A stretch of 64,000 nucleotides of DNA from Anniella stebbinsi (taxonomy: Eukaryota > Chordata > Lepidosauria > Squamata > Anniellidae), in NCBI GenBank assembly GCA_029215795.1, contig JARDYH010000001.1, forward strand, positions 200,515,654 to 200,579,653, in the 5' to 3' direction. Shown here in pieces: positions 44,715 through 55,130 of this stretch (its first letter is position 1; every line of letters starts with the position of its first letter). The notes beneath the pieces are model-generated. The model made no database searches. It was not told the origin of the DNA and was given only the letters and a program-made list of their open reading frames with translations. A program made the position numbers and the translations under genes.

Positions 44715-45150
44715 GGTTTGGTTTAGAGACGGGGCCTTGTTTAAAGCGCAAATTAAAATCAGATTGAAAGAAAGCTGGTCGAAATTAATTTGGTCCAAAT
44801 CCGACTTTTCTTAGCCAACACTCCAATTTCCTTCTCTAAAGACCTGATAGAGCGGCTGCCATCAGAGGGGAACTTTTTTGCCAGTCAGCCACAATACAAG
44901 CTCAGTCACTAAACAGTTTATGGGAAAGGATCAGGATTGGCGGAACACTTCCATTAACCCTGGCGGGCCTTCAGTTAGGCCACGCGCACCTTAATAGGTT
45001 GCTCTCTGGGCCAGTAATTGCAAGGCCTGAAACGAGCAGCCTGTTGATAAGAACAGGAGAATGTCCTGATGAGGTGTAGGCCCTTGTTCCAATTGCTTTC
45101 TTGGGTTCTGTGGCCACCCAGACTCGATTGAAGTTTGCCAGTGTTTGGTG
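44715..45150 (+). pseudogene. Possible LINE C-terminal remnant
   Basis: Two adjoining plus-strand frames read FKAQIKIRLKESWSKLIW and, after a shift, GTLPLTLAGLQLGHAHLNRLL. Both resemble the region after the RT in R4- or Jockey-like LINEs, and the first resembles QRILDIDFQEQLTKA at 33.8 kb. The match is weak and rests on spacing and charge pattern. Confidence 0.3.
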
Positions 45151-45731
45151 TTTATCAAGGACCTTCACATATCACAGAATTGGCCCAGACACGGCTCATA
45201 TTGGTCTGATTAGTAAAGGCAGGCTGAGCCAAAAGGCAGGGCTTATTCAAAAGGCTGTGTAACTTTTTCTCTCTCCCCTCTCTGCTCTGGGATATATATC
45301 GGGGTGGATGGCTTCTATTCAGTTCTATCAGAACTAAAGTCCTCCATTCCAGGATTTGGCATGTTGGGCAGAATTGTGCATCCTGATCATTTTTAAAAGA
45401 TGGTTTTCTAGTCCTTATGATTAGAGAGCTTAAGATAAGCCAGGATGCAGTGTATTCTGGAGCATATTGGGGACAAGTAGGGTAGGCCTATCCTGCTGAG
45501 GTCCCCAGTTCAATATGCCTTGGTGCATTTGCCCCTCATTATTTCTCTGGTGCAGGATGGTCAACAGTTTCAGGACAAACAGAAATTCAACAGGACAGTT
45601 TTTCCTATAATTCAACCCATACTCCATCAAAAGCATCCATTTGTGCTTGTCACACATTTATTAAGGAGCTCTACCAGAAAGCAGATGTTCCCTAGTACTC
45701 TGTTGATCTTTACGAGCCAATATAAAGTATT
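45151..45731. other. Unassigned
   Basis: No recognised feature upstream of the second fold-back element. Confidence 0.3.
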
Positions 45732-46049
45732 TAGGGTGACCATATGGAAAGGAGGACAGGGCTGCTGTATCTAACAGTTGCATAGACAAGGGAATTTCAA
45801 CAGGTGTCATTTGTATGCATGCAGCACCTGGTGAAATTCCCTCTTCATCGCAACAGTTAAAGCTGCAGGAGCCCTGTCCTCTTTTGTAACTGGTCACTCT
45901 AGTATAGCTCCTGCAGCTTTTACTATTGTGATGAAGAGGGGATTTCACCAGGTGCTGCATGCCTACAAATGACACCTGCTGGAATTCCCTTTTCAATACA
46001 GCTGTTGAAGATGCAGGAGCCCTGTCCTCCTTTTCATATGCTCGCCTTA
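45732..46049. mobile_element. hAT-like non-autonomous fold-back element, copy 2
   Basis: Starts TAGGGTGACCATATGGAAAG and ends with the complement CTTTTCATATGCTCGCCTTA. Internal blocks (GGTGTCATTTGTATGCATG, GGTGAAATTCCCTCTTCATC, TTAAAGCTGCAGGAGCCCTG) match the copy at 1.3 kb. The centre near 45895 reads AACTGGTCACTCTAGTATAG. No convincing target duplication remains. Confidence 0.7.
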
Positions 46050-47651
46050 ACATTTATGTATTCTGAACATGGAAGGGAGCTCAGGAAGAACACGACGAGA
46101 GCAATGAAGGGGCCAATCAAAACAAAATGAAAACAATAAAGGAGAGGTCTGGTGGAAATTAACTCTTTCATTTAGAAGCCAGGGTGAAAGTGAGCAGCAC
46201 GAGGACTTCTGGGGGCTTCTGGGTGAAAGCTTGAGGATTCTTCTCAGCCTGAGGGCGGGCAACCTGAGGCAGAGCAACCACCACTGCCTAAGCCTCTCTG
46301 GCACACATTGGCTAGGGCAGAAAGTGTGGGCAGCTCCAGGGTTGGTGTAGTTGTTCTCCGTTATCAGCCATATGCCAGGGGAACAAGCATGCCCTCCCCC
46401 AATACTGGCAAAACACTGCTGATGGTAAGTCAACTCTGGCGGATGTTTCTCCCAGAGACTCCCCCAGAGTGATAAGTGTCACCCCGCCAGTGGAGCAAAA
46501 CTTCTGTAACAACCTTCAGCCTATCGGACTAAGTTTTTTTTTAAAAAAAACAACACCCTTCTGGTAGGACAGACGTAAACTCCCTTAAAATATTTGCTTC
46601 AGCAGATTTTACATATTTAGAAAATTAAACCTTTTTAAAAAAATCTATACTGCTCATTGGAGTACACCACCTTTCTTACAAAACCTCTCAAAATACCCAC
46701 CTTGGGGGAAATCACCATTATTATTATTTGATGTTATTTTAATATTAATTATTTTCCTTTCCCGCAAAAGTGCACACAATAAAAAGACCCTCCCCAAATG
46801 CCGTTTGGCAAAATATTTTGTTAAACTTTTTAAAAATCTTCTCTTGATTTATTATTTTCTTTTTATAGAAGCTTCTCTGCAGTCCTGTGCAATATACAAT
46901 CGTGAACATCAATGGCAACAACAACAACTCAGCAAAGCCCATTTGTGCTGAATTTTTAAAACACACACACACACACACACATAAAAGTTGGGAATTAGTT
47001 GGTCATCCCTTTTTGATTCTCATTGGAAAGCTGACATGCACATTCCATGAATAACAACAGTTTTCACTATAATTCAAAATCAGGAGTTTATTTACATTCA
47101 TAAAGCTTTCCTTTTTAAGAATTGGGTTATCTTCTATAACAGTGTACTATAAAGTTTTATTTTCATATAAAAATGTCAAGTATAATTAAACAAGCATAGC
47201 TGCAAATTGGAGCAAAATGAAATATGAACACAAAAAAGTCTCTGTACATCTTTATAACATAGGTGCAGGCCAAAGTCCAATGATATGCCAGTAACATACG
47301 GCCTGTAAACAAATGAAGGGATTAAGAGACCCCTACAGTTAAAAGTAACCCAGTCAAAGTTTAGTTAAACCTTTTGTTAGATTTGATTTTTCTCAGTGAA
47401 CTGTGTCCACGGGCAACCAACTGGTTATTTTTTATTTCTTGGAAGAACTCGGGTTTCTGACTTCAGTTCCACTCTGGTAAGTATTTCTTGTCATAGGGAA
47501 GGCTAAAATCTGGGAAGAAGTTCAGCAGGGGAGGATCTCTAATTATGCAGGCAGGCAAATATATACAACTTATGTAGAAGAGGCAATCCATCCCTAATTA
47601 TATAGAAGAGGCAAATACACACAAATGTACAATATGTGCACAATATTTATG
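46050..47651. other. Unassigned AT-rich stretch with CA microsatellite
   Basis: Includes an (AC)n run at 46959-46981. The minus-strand open frames at 46.05-46.5 kb share no motif with any family I know. Confidence 0.35.
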
Positions 47652-47659
47652 AGTTCGCT

Positions 47660-47859
47660 CAGTAGAGGCTGGCTCCTCCGATTTCAGTGGGGCTGTGAAT
47701 GTGCTCTGGCTTTCAGCCAGAACTCTAAAGGAGCTATCCAAGGTGCTGAACCCATTTGGGGGATTGGGGTCAGCATCTTGGATAGTGCTTTTAAAGTTCT
47801 GACTGGAACCCAGAGCAGATTCACAACCCCATTGAAATCGGAGCCACCAGCCTCCACTG
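47660..47859. mobile_element. hAT-like fold-back element with 8-bp target duplication (200 bp)
   Basis: Starts CAGTAGAGGCTGG and ends CCAGCCTCCACTG. The two halves are complementary over nearly all of their length, with the turn near 47757. AGTTCGCT (47652-47659) and AGTTCACT (47860-47867) flank it, an 8-bp duplication with one mismatch. CAG-type ends plus 8-bp duplications fit hAT. Confidence 0.75.
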
Positions 47860-47867
47860 AGTTCACT

Positions 47868-48379
47868 TACACTGAAGAGCACAGACAACATCAGTGCTCT
47901 GCTGTGTCAGCCATCTTCATATGTCGGGGCTCCTCCTTGTGTGTGCATATGGCCAGGCCCCCTTCCCTTGACCCCACCCCCTTTTCCACAACGACCAATC
48001 GTTTGGCAGTTTCCTGGTGGTTTGCACAATGGCAAGCCTTCATTCGATCAGGAATCCTGCTTTTACAGCATTTCTAAGCACAGGAAGCCCTGCCTACAAG
48101 CCTACTCTTGCTCATGTGTAATCACATTGCAGACATGCCTTGCAATGTGCAGGTGGAAGGCGCAGAGACCCCCCACCCCCGTCATCCCCCACTGTCCATG
48201 CATCAATGGTGATTTCTCCCAAATTTCAGAATTCAGTGTGCTCTCAGCAGTTATTCAACCAACACCTTCCGCGGGGGGGGGGGGGGGAGAAGAAGAATCA
48301 TTCTAACTGTTGCAGTTTTCACGAAAAGAAATATCTTAAAGTTAGCTGAACGCTGGTTTCTTGGAGAACGATGGAAAAC
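47868..48379. other. Unassigned with G homopolymer
   Basis: Contains a G run at 48274-48288; otherwise nothing recognised. Confidence 0.3.
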
Positions 48380-48513
48380 ACCCCTCTCTTTTCGGTGCCA
48401 GGTTAAGACTCTCCTCTACTCCCAGGCATTTCTTGGCATATGATGGGGGCATTTATGCCAGGTTTTTGGAACAGGGCTAGTATTTTATTGAAATTGTATT
48501 TAGCTGTTTAAAT
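48380..48513 (+). mobile_element. L2 LINE 3' tail, part 1
   Basis: A frame reading RCQVKTLLYSQAF corresponds to the KTFLFxQAF tail of L2 ORF2. The 3' untranslated region continues after a 1.8-kb hAT-like insertion at 50336-50410 (GTGAACCGCCGAGAGAATTG). Confidence 0.65.
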
Positions 48514-50327
48514 TAGGGATGTGCACTGGATCGGACCCGATCCACGATCCGAGTCCGGTCCAGTGGGAAATCGGATAAATTATCCGATTTCCGATCCCGC
48601 AGCTGGATCGGCCGATCCAATCCGAACCGGTCCGAAAAAGCTCCGAACCGGTTCGGCGGATCGGCGGATCGGCGGGCGCCCACTGGCGCCCACCGCCGCT
48701 TCCATTGGCGGGCGCCAGCGGGCGCCCGCCGATGAAAGTGGACAGCGGGGGGGGGGAGGAGGGGGGCACTTACCTTCTCGGCCCGGTGGCTCCCATCCGG
48801 CGCCGGCGCCTACTACTACTAGCAGGCTCCGCGGCCTGCTCTAGGGTGGCGCGCCGGGTGATGTCATCACCCGGCGCGCTACTCTAGAGCAGGCCGCGGA
48901 GCCTGCTGGAAGTAGTAGGCGCCGGCGCCGGACGGGAGCCACCGGGCCGGGAAGGTAAGGAGGGGGTGCGTGGAGGGGAGGAGGGGGCGCGCGGAGGGGG
49001 GAGGGGGGCCCTTACCTTTCCGGCCCGGCGGCTCCCGTCCGGCGCCGGCGCCTACTACTCCCAGCAGGCTCCGCGGCCTGCTCTAGGATGGCGCGCCGGG
49101 TGATGTCATCACCCGGCGCGCTACTCTAGAGCAGGCCGCGGAGCCTGCTGGAAGTAGTAGGCGCCGGCGCCGGACGGGAGCCGCCGGGCCGGAAAGGTAA
49201 GGAGGGGGTGCGTGGAGGGGAGGAGGGGGTGTGCGGAGGGGGGAGGGGGGCCCTTACCTTTCCGGCCCGGCGGCTCCCGTCCGGCGCCGGCGCCTACTAC
49301 TCCCAGCAGGCTCCGCGGCCTGCTCTAGGATGGCGCGCCGGGTGATGTCATCACCCGGCGCACTACTCTAGAGCAGGCCGCGGAGCCTGCTGGAAGTAGT
49401 AGGTGCCGGCGCCGGACGGGAGCCGCCGGGCCGGAAAGGTAAGGAGGGGGTGCGTGGAGGGGAGGAGGGGGCGCGCGGAGGGGGGAGGGGGGCCCTTACC
49501 TGCCCGGCCCGGCGGCTCCCGTCCGGCGCCTACTACTCCCAGCAGGCTCCGCGGCCTGCTCTAGGATGGCGCGCCGGGTGATGTCATCACCCGGCGCGCT
49601 ACTCTAGAGCAGGCCGCGGAGCCTGCTGGAAGTAGTAGGCGCCGGCGCCGGACGGGAGCCACCGGGCCGGGAAGGTAAGGAGGGGGTGCGTGGAGGGGAG
49701 GAGGGGGCGCGCGGAGGGGGGAGGGGGGGCGCGGAGGGGGGAGGGGGGCCCTTATCTGCCCGGCCCGGCGGCTCCCGTCCAGCGCCGGCGCCTACTACTA
49801 CCAGCAGGCTCCGCGGCCTGCTCCAGGGTGGCACGCCGGGTGATGTCATCACCCGGCGCGCTACTCGAGAGTAGGCCGCGGAGCCCGCTGGTAGTAGCCG
49901 CCGGCGCCGGACGGGCCGAGAAGGTAAGTGGCGGGGAAGGGGGCTTACCCCCCCCCCGGAGCCGTCCGCTTCTATCCGCTGGCGCCCGCGGGCGCCAGCG
50001 GATGGAAGCAGGCGGCCCCAGGGGGGGTAGGGAGCGCGGGGGAGGGGGTTTACCTGCCGGGGCCGTCCACAGCGGACGGCCCCGGGGGGGGAGGGAGTTA
50101 GGCCCCCCCTTACCCACCCGCCGCCATTTTTTCCTCATAGACTTGCATTGCAATGCAAGTCTATGGGGAAAAAAATGGCGGCCGATCCAAAAATGTACGA
50201 TTTTTGGGTCGGGATCGGACTCGATCCGGTCCGGGGGGCCTCCGATTTTGTCCGAACCGGTCCGGGACAAAATTGGAGGTCCCGATCCGGGTCCCGATCC
50301 GATCCGGGGGGTCCGTGCACACCCCTA
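48514..50327. mobile_element. GC-rich hAT-like element with five internal palindromic units (1,814 bp)
   Basis: Termini are TAGGGATGTGCAC at 48514 and GTGCACACCCCTA ending at 50327. An exact 8-bp duplication GTTTAAAT flanks it (48506-48513 and 50328-50335), as for hAT transposons. The outer 150 bp on each side are GATCC/CGGTCC-rich and mutually complementary. The middle holds five units of 236-262 bp, each a long palindrome around GGTGATGTCATCACC (centres near 48864, 49106, 49348, 49584, 49846) with arms running through GAGCAGGCCGCGGAGCCTGC, TAGTAGGCGCCGGCGCC and GGTAAGGAGGGGG. No transposase is encoded; reading frames here follow from base composition. Confidence 0.85.
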
Positions 50328-50415
50328 GTTTAAATTGTTTTTAACGGGTGTATATTTCAATGTTTCTGCTGTATTTTATCTTGGGAATTGTTGTGAACCG
50401 CCGAGAGAATTGTTG
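50328..50415 (+). mobile_element. L2 LINE 3' tail, part 2
   Basis: Continuation of the L2 3' untranslated region after the hAT-like insertion, first 8 bp being the duplicated target. GTGAACCGCC is the same as in the L2 copy at 13.83 kb. Confidence 0.65.
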
Positions 50416-51005
50416 GACAGGACTAGGATCCTGGTTTACCTTCCCCAGCAACTGCCTGATCAACCTGCAGTTTATTCATTTGGGGGGTTTCCAGTCCATT
50501 TTCTGCCTCTTTTTGATAGTTCTGCTGTCGGTCCTCTCAGGACCCCAAATCCTGTCAGGATTTTATCAGCAAGGAGGAGAAACTTAACTTATGAAGGGCG
50601 CTTCTTCTGCCCTTGCAGTCGTGTGTATTTTGAACAAAAGAAGTGGAGAAAGAAATGTCCATCTGTTCCCACCTACCCCAATTACAATTGCTTAATTGTT
50701 TGAGTTCTTACTGTGCAGAAACTCAGGCTCAAGATCCCAATCCCCAGATGGCCATGCCCCTTTTCCATGGCCCCACCCCTTCCCCTCAACCACCTGACAT
50801 TTGGTGATTTCCTAGATTTTGTGCAGCTTCCCCATCCCACCAACCCCCCGGGCCCATTCTATCAGGTTGAAACCCCTCCCCTAAGGCTTAGCTGCTGGCA
50901 GTAAGACCTTTAAACCTAAATATTCCTTTATTTTTTTGTTTTTGTATTTTGGCCTCACCCATCGCTGGAAAACCTCCCCACCCCCATCCGCCACAAAGCT
51001 TGTGT
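50416..51005. other. Unassigned non-coding stretch
   Basis: No motif recognised. Confidence 0.3.
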
Positions 51006-51610
51006 ATGGTTGCATTTGGACAACACATTGGTCAATGGTGGGTTGAGTAGCCAACTCACAGTTGGTTATTTTGTGGGTACTCCCCACACAACATATTCCT
51101 ACACAACTGTGGGTGGTTGGGGCTGGTGCTGAGTGGACTAATAGTCAACCCAGCATTTGACTGACACAGCCCCCCCTCTCCCCCCCTCCCTCAGTCCTCC
51201 CAGTTCTATCCCAGCAGCCTCTGCAAGTTGTACTAGTTGTAGCAGAGTGGCAGCCGCCACTTTGGTCACTCTTGCCGCCTACCTCTATGGGCTTGTGTTT
51301 TAACCCACTCACCCACACACCATTAACCCACTCACCCCTCTACACAACACTTTAAACAACTGGCTTCGAGCTAAACAACTCTCAGGCTGAATTCAGACAA
51401 CATGATAGTCAATGGTGGGGTAATAATCAACTTTACAGTTGTTCATCTAGGGGGTACTCCCCACACAACATGGTAATAAATCATCAACCATAGTGTGGAT
51501 TAGGATCTGCACTGAGTTGACTATGGCAGCATTCAGACGACATGATAGTCAATACAACTAACGATTGTTTCCCCACCCCAGTTGCTTAATGTGTCGTCCG
51601 AATGCAGCCT
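51006..51610. mobile_element. Composite of the 42.7-kb transposon family, copy 2
   Basis: Left terminus GGTTGCATTTGGACAACACA and right terminus TGTCGTCCGAATGCAGCC match the perfect-TIR element at 42.7 kb, and the first 370 bp follow it closely. Two further left-type termini appear inside, in the same orientation (GGCTGAATTCAGACAACATG at 51384 and GCATTCAGACGACATGATAG at 51530), so the locus holds three left ends and one right end. Confidence 0.65.
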
Positions 51611-52204
51611 ATGGTTAATCATGGCCAGGCTACTGCTCTCTAGGGAGAGGGTCACAGTTGATGCAGCAGCCATGAGCAGATGGAAAGCATTGCTTGTCCC
51701 CTACACCTCGTGGGCATCCAAGGTAAGGGCCAGATCTGGCAGCACTTCCAAACGGTGAACCTAATCCTTAAGAAAGATTGCAAGCTCATATCAGAAGATG
51801 TTGAACGCTGCCTCTTAGGTCAGACAGAGCTCCTCCCTCTTCTGTAGATTGAGCTTTAGTTTACTGGCTCTTATCCAGTTGATTGCCAACTGGATAAGGA
51901 GTCAAACTAGCATTTCCAATGCTCCTCTTGACTCTGATATAAAAAAAGGAGAAATTGGGTGAAGTAGCGTTCTGTATTACCTCATCGTATAAATGCCATG
52001 CCGCAAAGCAATAGACCGCCTTCTAAAATCAAAGGAACAGGACAACTCTAGCATGGTGCCACAAGGTTCCAATTTCTAGGTAGACAGTCCAGAAGGCTAC
52101 CATGGCTGATAATGCTGGAAGCCACTGAGAGAACCAGAAGAATCAGCAAGATCACATTCACCCTCTCCTTCTCATGGCACATGTTGTTCATCAGAGTGAC
52201 CAAA
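51611..52204. other. Unassigned non-coding stretch
   Basis: No recognised feature. Confidence 0.3.
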
Positions 52205-52465
52205 GTGATCTCGGTTTCAAATCTAGACCTGAAGCTGGATTTAAATAGACCAGGGATTGTCTATACATCTTTTAAGCCCCACAGTGGCTGTACAGTTGCG
52301 CTGGGTCAATTAGTCGACACAGCTGCCGGCTTGCAGCCACCACAGAGCTTTTTGTCAAAGCTGTGTGGTAAAAAAGTTGGGAACTTACCCTAACTTTTTT
52401 CTCCAAAGCGAGGTCACCATGGCCTTCTACCGTGTGACCTTGCTCTGGAGTTGATCCAGGGGTGG
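52205..52465 (+). repeat. Uncharacterised repeat, copy A
   Basis: Blocks CCACCACAGAGCTTTTTGTC, ACTTACCCTAACTTTTTTCTC, GCGAGGTCACCATGGCC and GTGTGACCTTGCTCTGG occur in this order; their counterparts are found on the minus strand around the L2 copy at 53.8-55.1 kb. The end contains inverted GAGGTCAC and GTGACCTTG. No frame or terminal repeat identifies its class. Confidence 0.55.
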
Positions 52466-52586
52466 ATGATGACCCCTGTTTGGTTGCTGGAAGCTGGGCA
52501 GAGGTTTGTGTTAATTCACTTCTTTGATGCTGCGTTAATTCATCCCAATTTATATCTGAAACTTTGCATTTGTGGAGGGGACATTT

Positions 52587-52811
52587 ATCCTTTACTTTGC
52601 TGATGCACAGCTGTGCATCTCCAGTTTATAAAAATCAAGTTCTACTGCATTCCCTAACAGTTTGCTCTAATGGGGCAAAATTGGGTGGCTCTCATTGGGA
52701 GAGTACACAACCCCATTTCACCCCACTCCAGCAAACTGTCAGGGAACGTAGCAGGTCTCAATTTTTTATAAACTGGTGATGCACAGCTGTGCATGAGCAA
52801 AGTAAAGGATG
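52587..52811. repeat. Fold-back repeat of 225 bp
   Basis: ATCCTTTACTTTGCTGATGC, ACAGCTGTGCATC and CAGTTTATAAAAA on the left are answered by complements on the right, ending GAGCAAAGTAAAGGAT. Arms are about 100 bp with roughly one mismatch in eight. No target duplication was found. Confidence 0.65.
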
Positions 52812-53807
52812 AAAGCCACTTCTGTGTCTAATCAGCACTTTTGGCAAGTTCTTTTAGAGCAGGGAAAATGCAACATTTGATTGTGAAAGCAAAAGAAAGT
52901 ATTTCCACTCATGTGGAATTTCCACTATTCTGCTTTACCACAGTGCCACCTAGAGTTATATAGTGCAACAGCAGGAAAGGAAACACTCTTCGTATAGTGT
53001 TCAGATCTCAGTTCTGTGACAAAACTGAAAGTATATACAGTGAATTAACAGCCAATTGACAGCCTCATGTAGAAAAGCTCAAACCACACATGTAAGAGAA
53101 ACCACACATTTGCCATGGAAGGGGACAATGAGAACTTACATCCCAGGAAGAATATCAGCTTCTGAGGAGGAATAATTTTTGCTGGGACTCTGGCATGCAG
53201 GCAAAGGGTTCAACCCCCCCCCCCCCAAGCCCTGTTCTGAATGGGTGTTTATTCTGTATCCACACAGACCCATTATTTATTTTAAATAAAATATTCACAC
53301 ATTTGCTAACTGTGAGATACTGTCACATCTGGTTTGACCATGGGGTGATATATACGCAGGTAAATAAATGCTAAGAATTACTTGTATTCAAAAAGGAAAT
53401 GTTCAAAATCTGTATCTCACCAATACCTTTACTAGACCAACTCAAAGGTCACAAAATATTGTGCAAGCTTTTGAATACTCCAGAACTCTTCATCAGGCAA
53501 GATGGTAAACAAAGCAAGAAAGGGGGGGGGGGGAAGTAGCTGATGTTCAAGCCATAGATCTGCCATTTGGTTACAGTCTTGGCATGGAAAGGGGGAGGAG
53601 GCTGCAGACATTCAAATCATCTGCTACCTGCGGCTTGTCTTCACGGCGCCGCTTCACTGCTCCTTCCCCTGAAACCCCATGGTATTGCCGCTGTAGAGCA
53701 CGGGCAGGAAATCCCCATGCTAGGAGGGAGCATGGGGTTCCCCTGTGGTCATCCACCCACTACTTTCAGTGACCAATCATAGGTCGCCATCTGCCTTGGA
53801 ACACACA
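52812..53807. other. Unassigned with C and G homopolymers
   Basis: Holds C13-type (53213-53226) and G-type (53522-53533) runs. Nothing else supported. Confidence 0.35.
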
Positions 53808-53837
53808 CACCCTGGCTTGACGCTGGAGCGAGGTCAC
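53808..53837 (-). repeat. Uncharacterised repeat, copy B, distal part
   Basis: On the minus strand GTGACCTCGCTCCAGCG, matching the end of copy A (GTGACCTTGCTCTGG). Separated from the rest of copy B by the L2 insertion. Confidence 0.5.
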
Positions 53838-54935
53838 ATCATCATCATCATAATTTATTTCTTACCCGCCTCTCCGTCTGGATCGAGGCGGGGAACAACA
53901 ACATGATAAAATACATACAACTGATTAAAACATGACACATATTATTAAAACTGCATAAAAATCCTAAAACATCCTAAAAAACATCCTTAAAACATTCTAA
54001 AATTCCACTGGATATGCCTGCCGGAAGAGAACAGTCTTTATGGCTTTCTTAAATTCTAAAAGACTGTTAAGTTGACGAGTCTCCTCCGGCAGGTCATTCC
54101 ACAGTCTGGGAGCGGCAGAAGAGAAGGTCCTCTGGGTAACAGTTGTCAGCCTAGTCTTGGCCGACTGCAGTAAGTTCTTCCCAGAGGACCTGAGCGTGCG
54201 GGGTGGATTGTATGGGAGAAGGCGATCCCGCAGGTAACCTGGACCCAAACCATGTAGGGCTTTAAAGGTAATAACCAACACTTTATACTTCGCCCGGAAA
54301 CTAATTGGCAGCCAGTGGAGCGATTTTAAAGCTGGCGTAATATGGTCACCCCTACATGTACCGGTGACCAACCTGGCTGCCATATTTTGAACTAGTTGAA
54401 GTTTCCGGACTAGGCATAGAGGTAGCCCTATGTACAGCGCATTGCAGAAGTCGAGCTTCGAAGTTACCAGCGCGTGCACCACCATCTTTAGGTCTTCTAA
54501 CTCTAGGAAGGGGCGCAGCTGGCGTATCAGCCGAAGCTGATAGTAGGCACTCCTGGCCGTCGCATCTATCGGGGCTGTCATTTGGAGCGACGGATCCAGG
54601 AGCACCCCCAAGCTGCGAACACAGTCTTTCAGGGGGAGTGTAACCCCATCCAGAACCGGTTGCCACACCTCCAAACCCAGGTTGCTGCCTTTGACAGCAA
54701 GCACCTCCGTCTTGTCTGGATTCAGCTTCAGTTTGTTTTTCCTCATCCAGCCCATTACCACCTCCAAGCATTCATTCAGAGGAGACACACTATCCTTAGC
54801 TGGCGCTTTTATCGAAGGCATAGAGAAATATATTTGGGTGTCATCAGCATACTGATAGCACCCCGCCCCATGCCTCCGGATGATCTCTCCCAACGGTTTC
54901 ATATAAATGTTAAACAGCATTGGGGAAAGGATGGT
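53838..54935 (-). mobile_element. L2-clade LINE, 5'-truncated, minus strand
   Basis: Runs from an ATC-type microsatellite tail at 53838 to a 5' break near 54935. It covers the last part of the RT and the whole C-terminal tail. It is inserted into copy B of an uncharacterised repeat. The reading frame is open, unlike the other L2 copies, which suggests a fairly recent insertion. Confidence 0.85.
53997..54935 (-). pseudogene. L2 ORF2 C-terminal portion
   Basis: The frame begins in the RT palm ([20 protein letters not shown], then YQYADDTQIYFS with YADD), continues through [59 protein letters not shown] and GLGPGYLRDRLLPY, and ends WNDLPEETRQLNS and KTVLFRQAY. The endonuclease and the first RT motifs are missing through 5' truncation, so it cannot act by itself. 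Confidence 0.85.
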
Positions 54936-55130
54936 GGAAGGGCCGTGGTGACCTTGCTTTGAAGGGAAAAGTCGGGGTAAGGCCTTGACTTTTCTAATGT
55001 GCAGCTTCAGGGAAAAGCCCTGTGGTGGTTGCGGATTCGCAGCTGCGTCATATAACTGACATAGCACCGATTCGTAGCCACCACGTGGCTTTGAAGACGT
55101 ATAACAGCCCCCAGGTATTGAGATGGTTTC
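54936..55130 (-). repeat. Uncharacterised repeat, copy B, main part
   Basis: Minus-strand blocks CCACCACAGGGCTTTTCCCTG, CCCCGACTTTTCCCTTC and GCAAGGTCACCACGGCC parallel copy A at 52.2-52.4 kb in order. Confidence 0.5.

Noticed and set aside
49604..50328. Long overlapping Pro/Gly/Arg-rich frames on both strands
   Set aside because: They follow from the GC-rich palindromic units of a DNA transposon; the reading frames mirror each other and have no domain.
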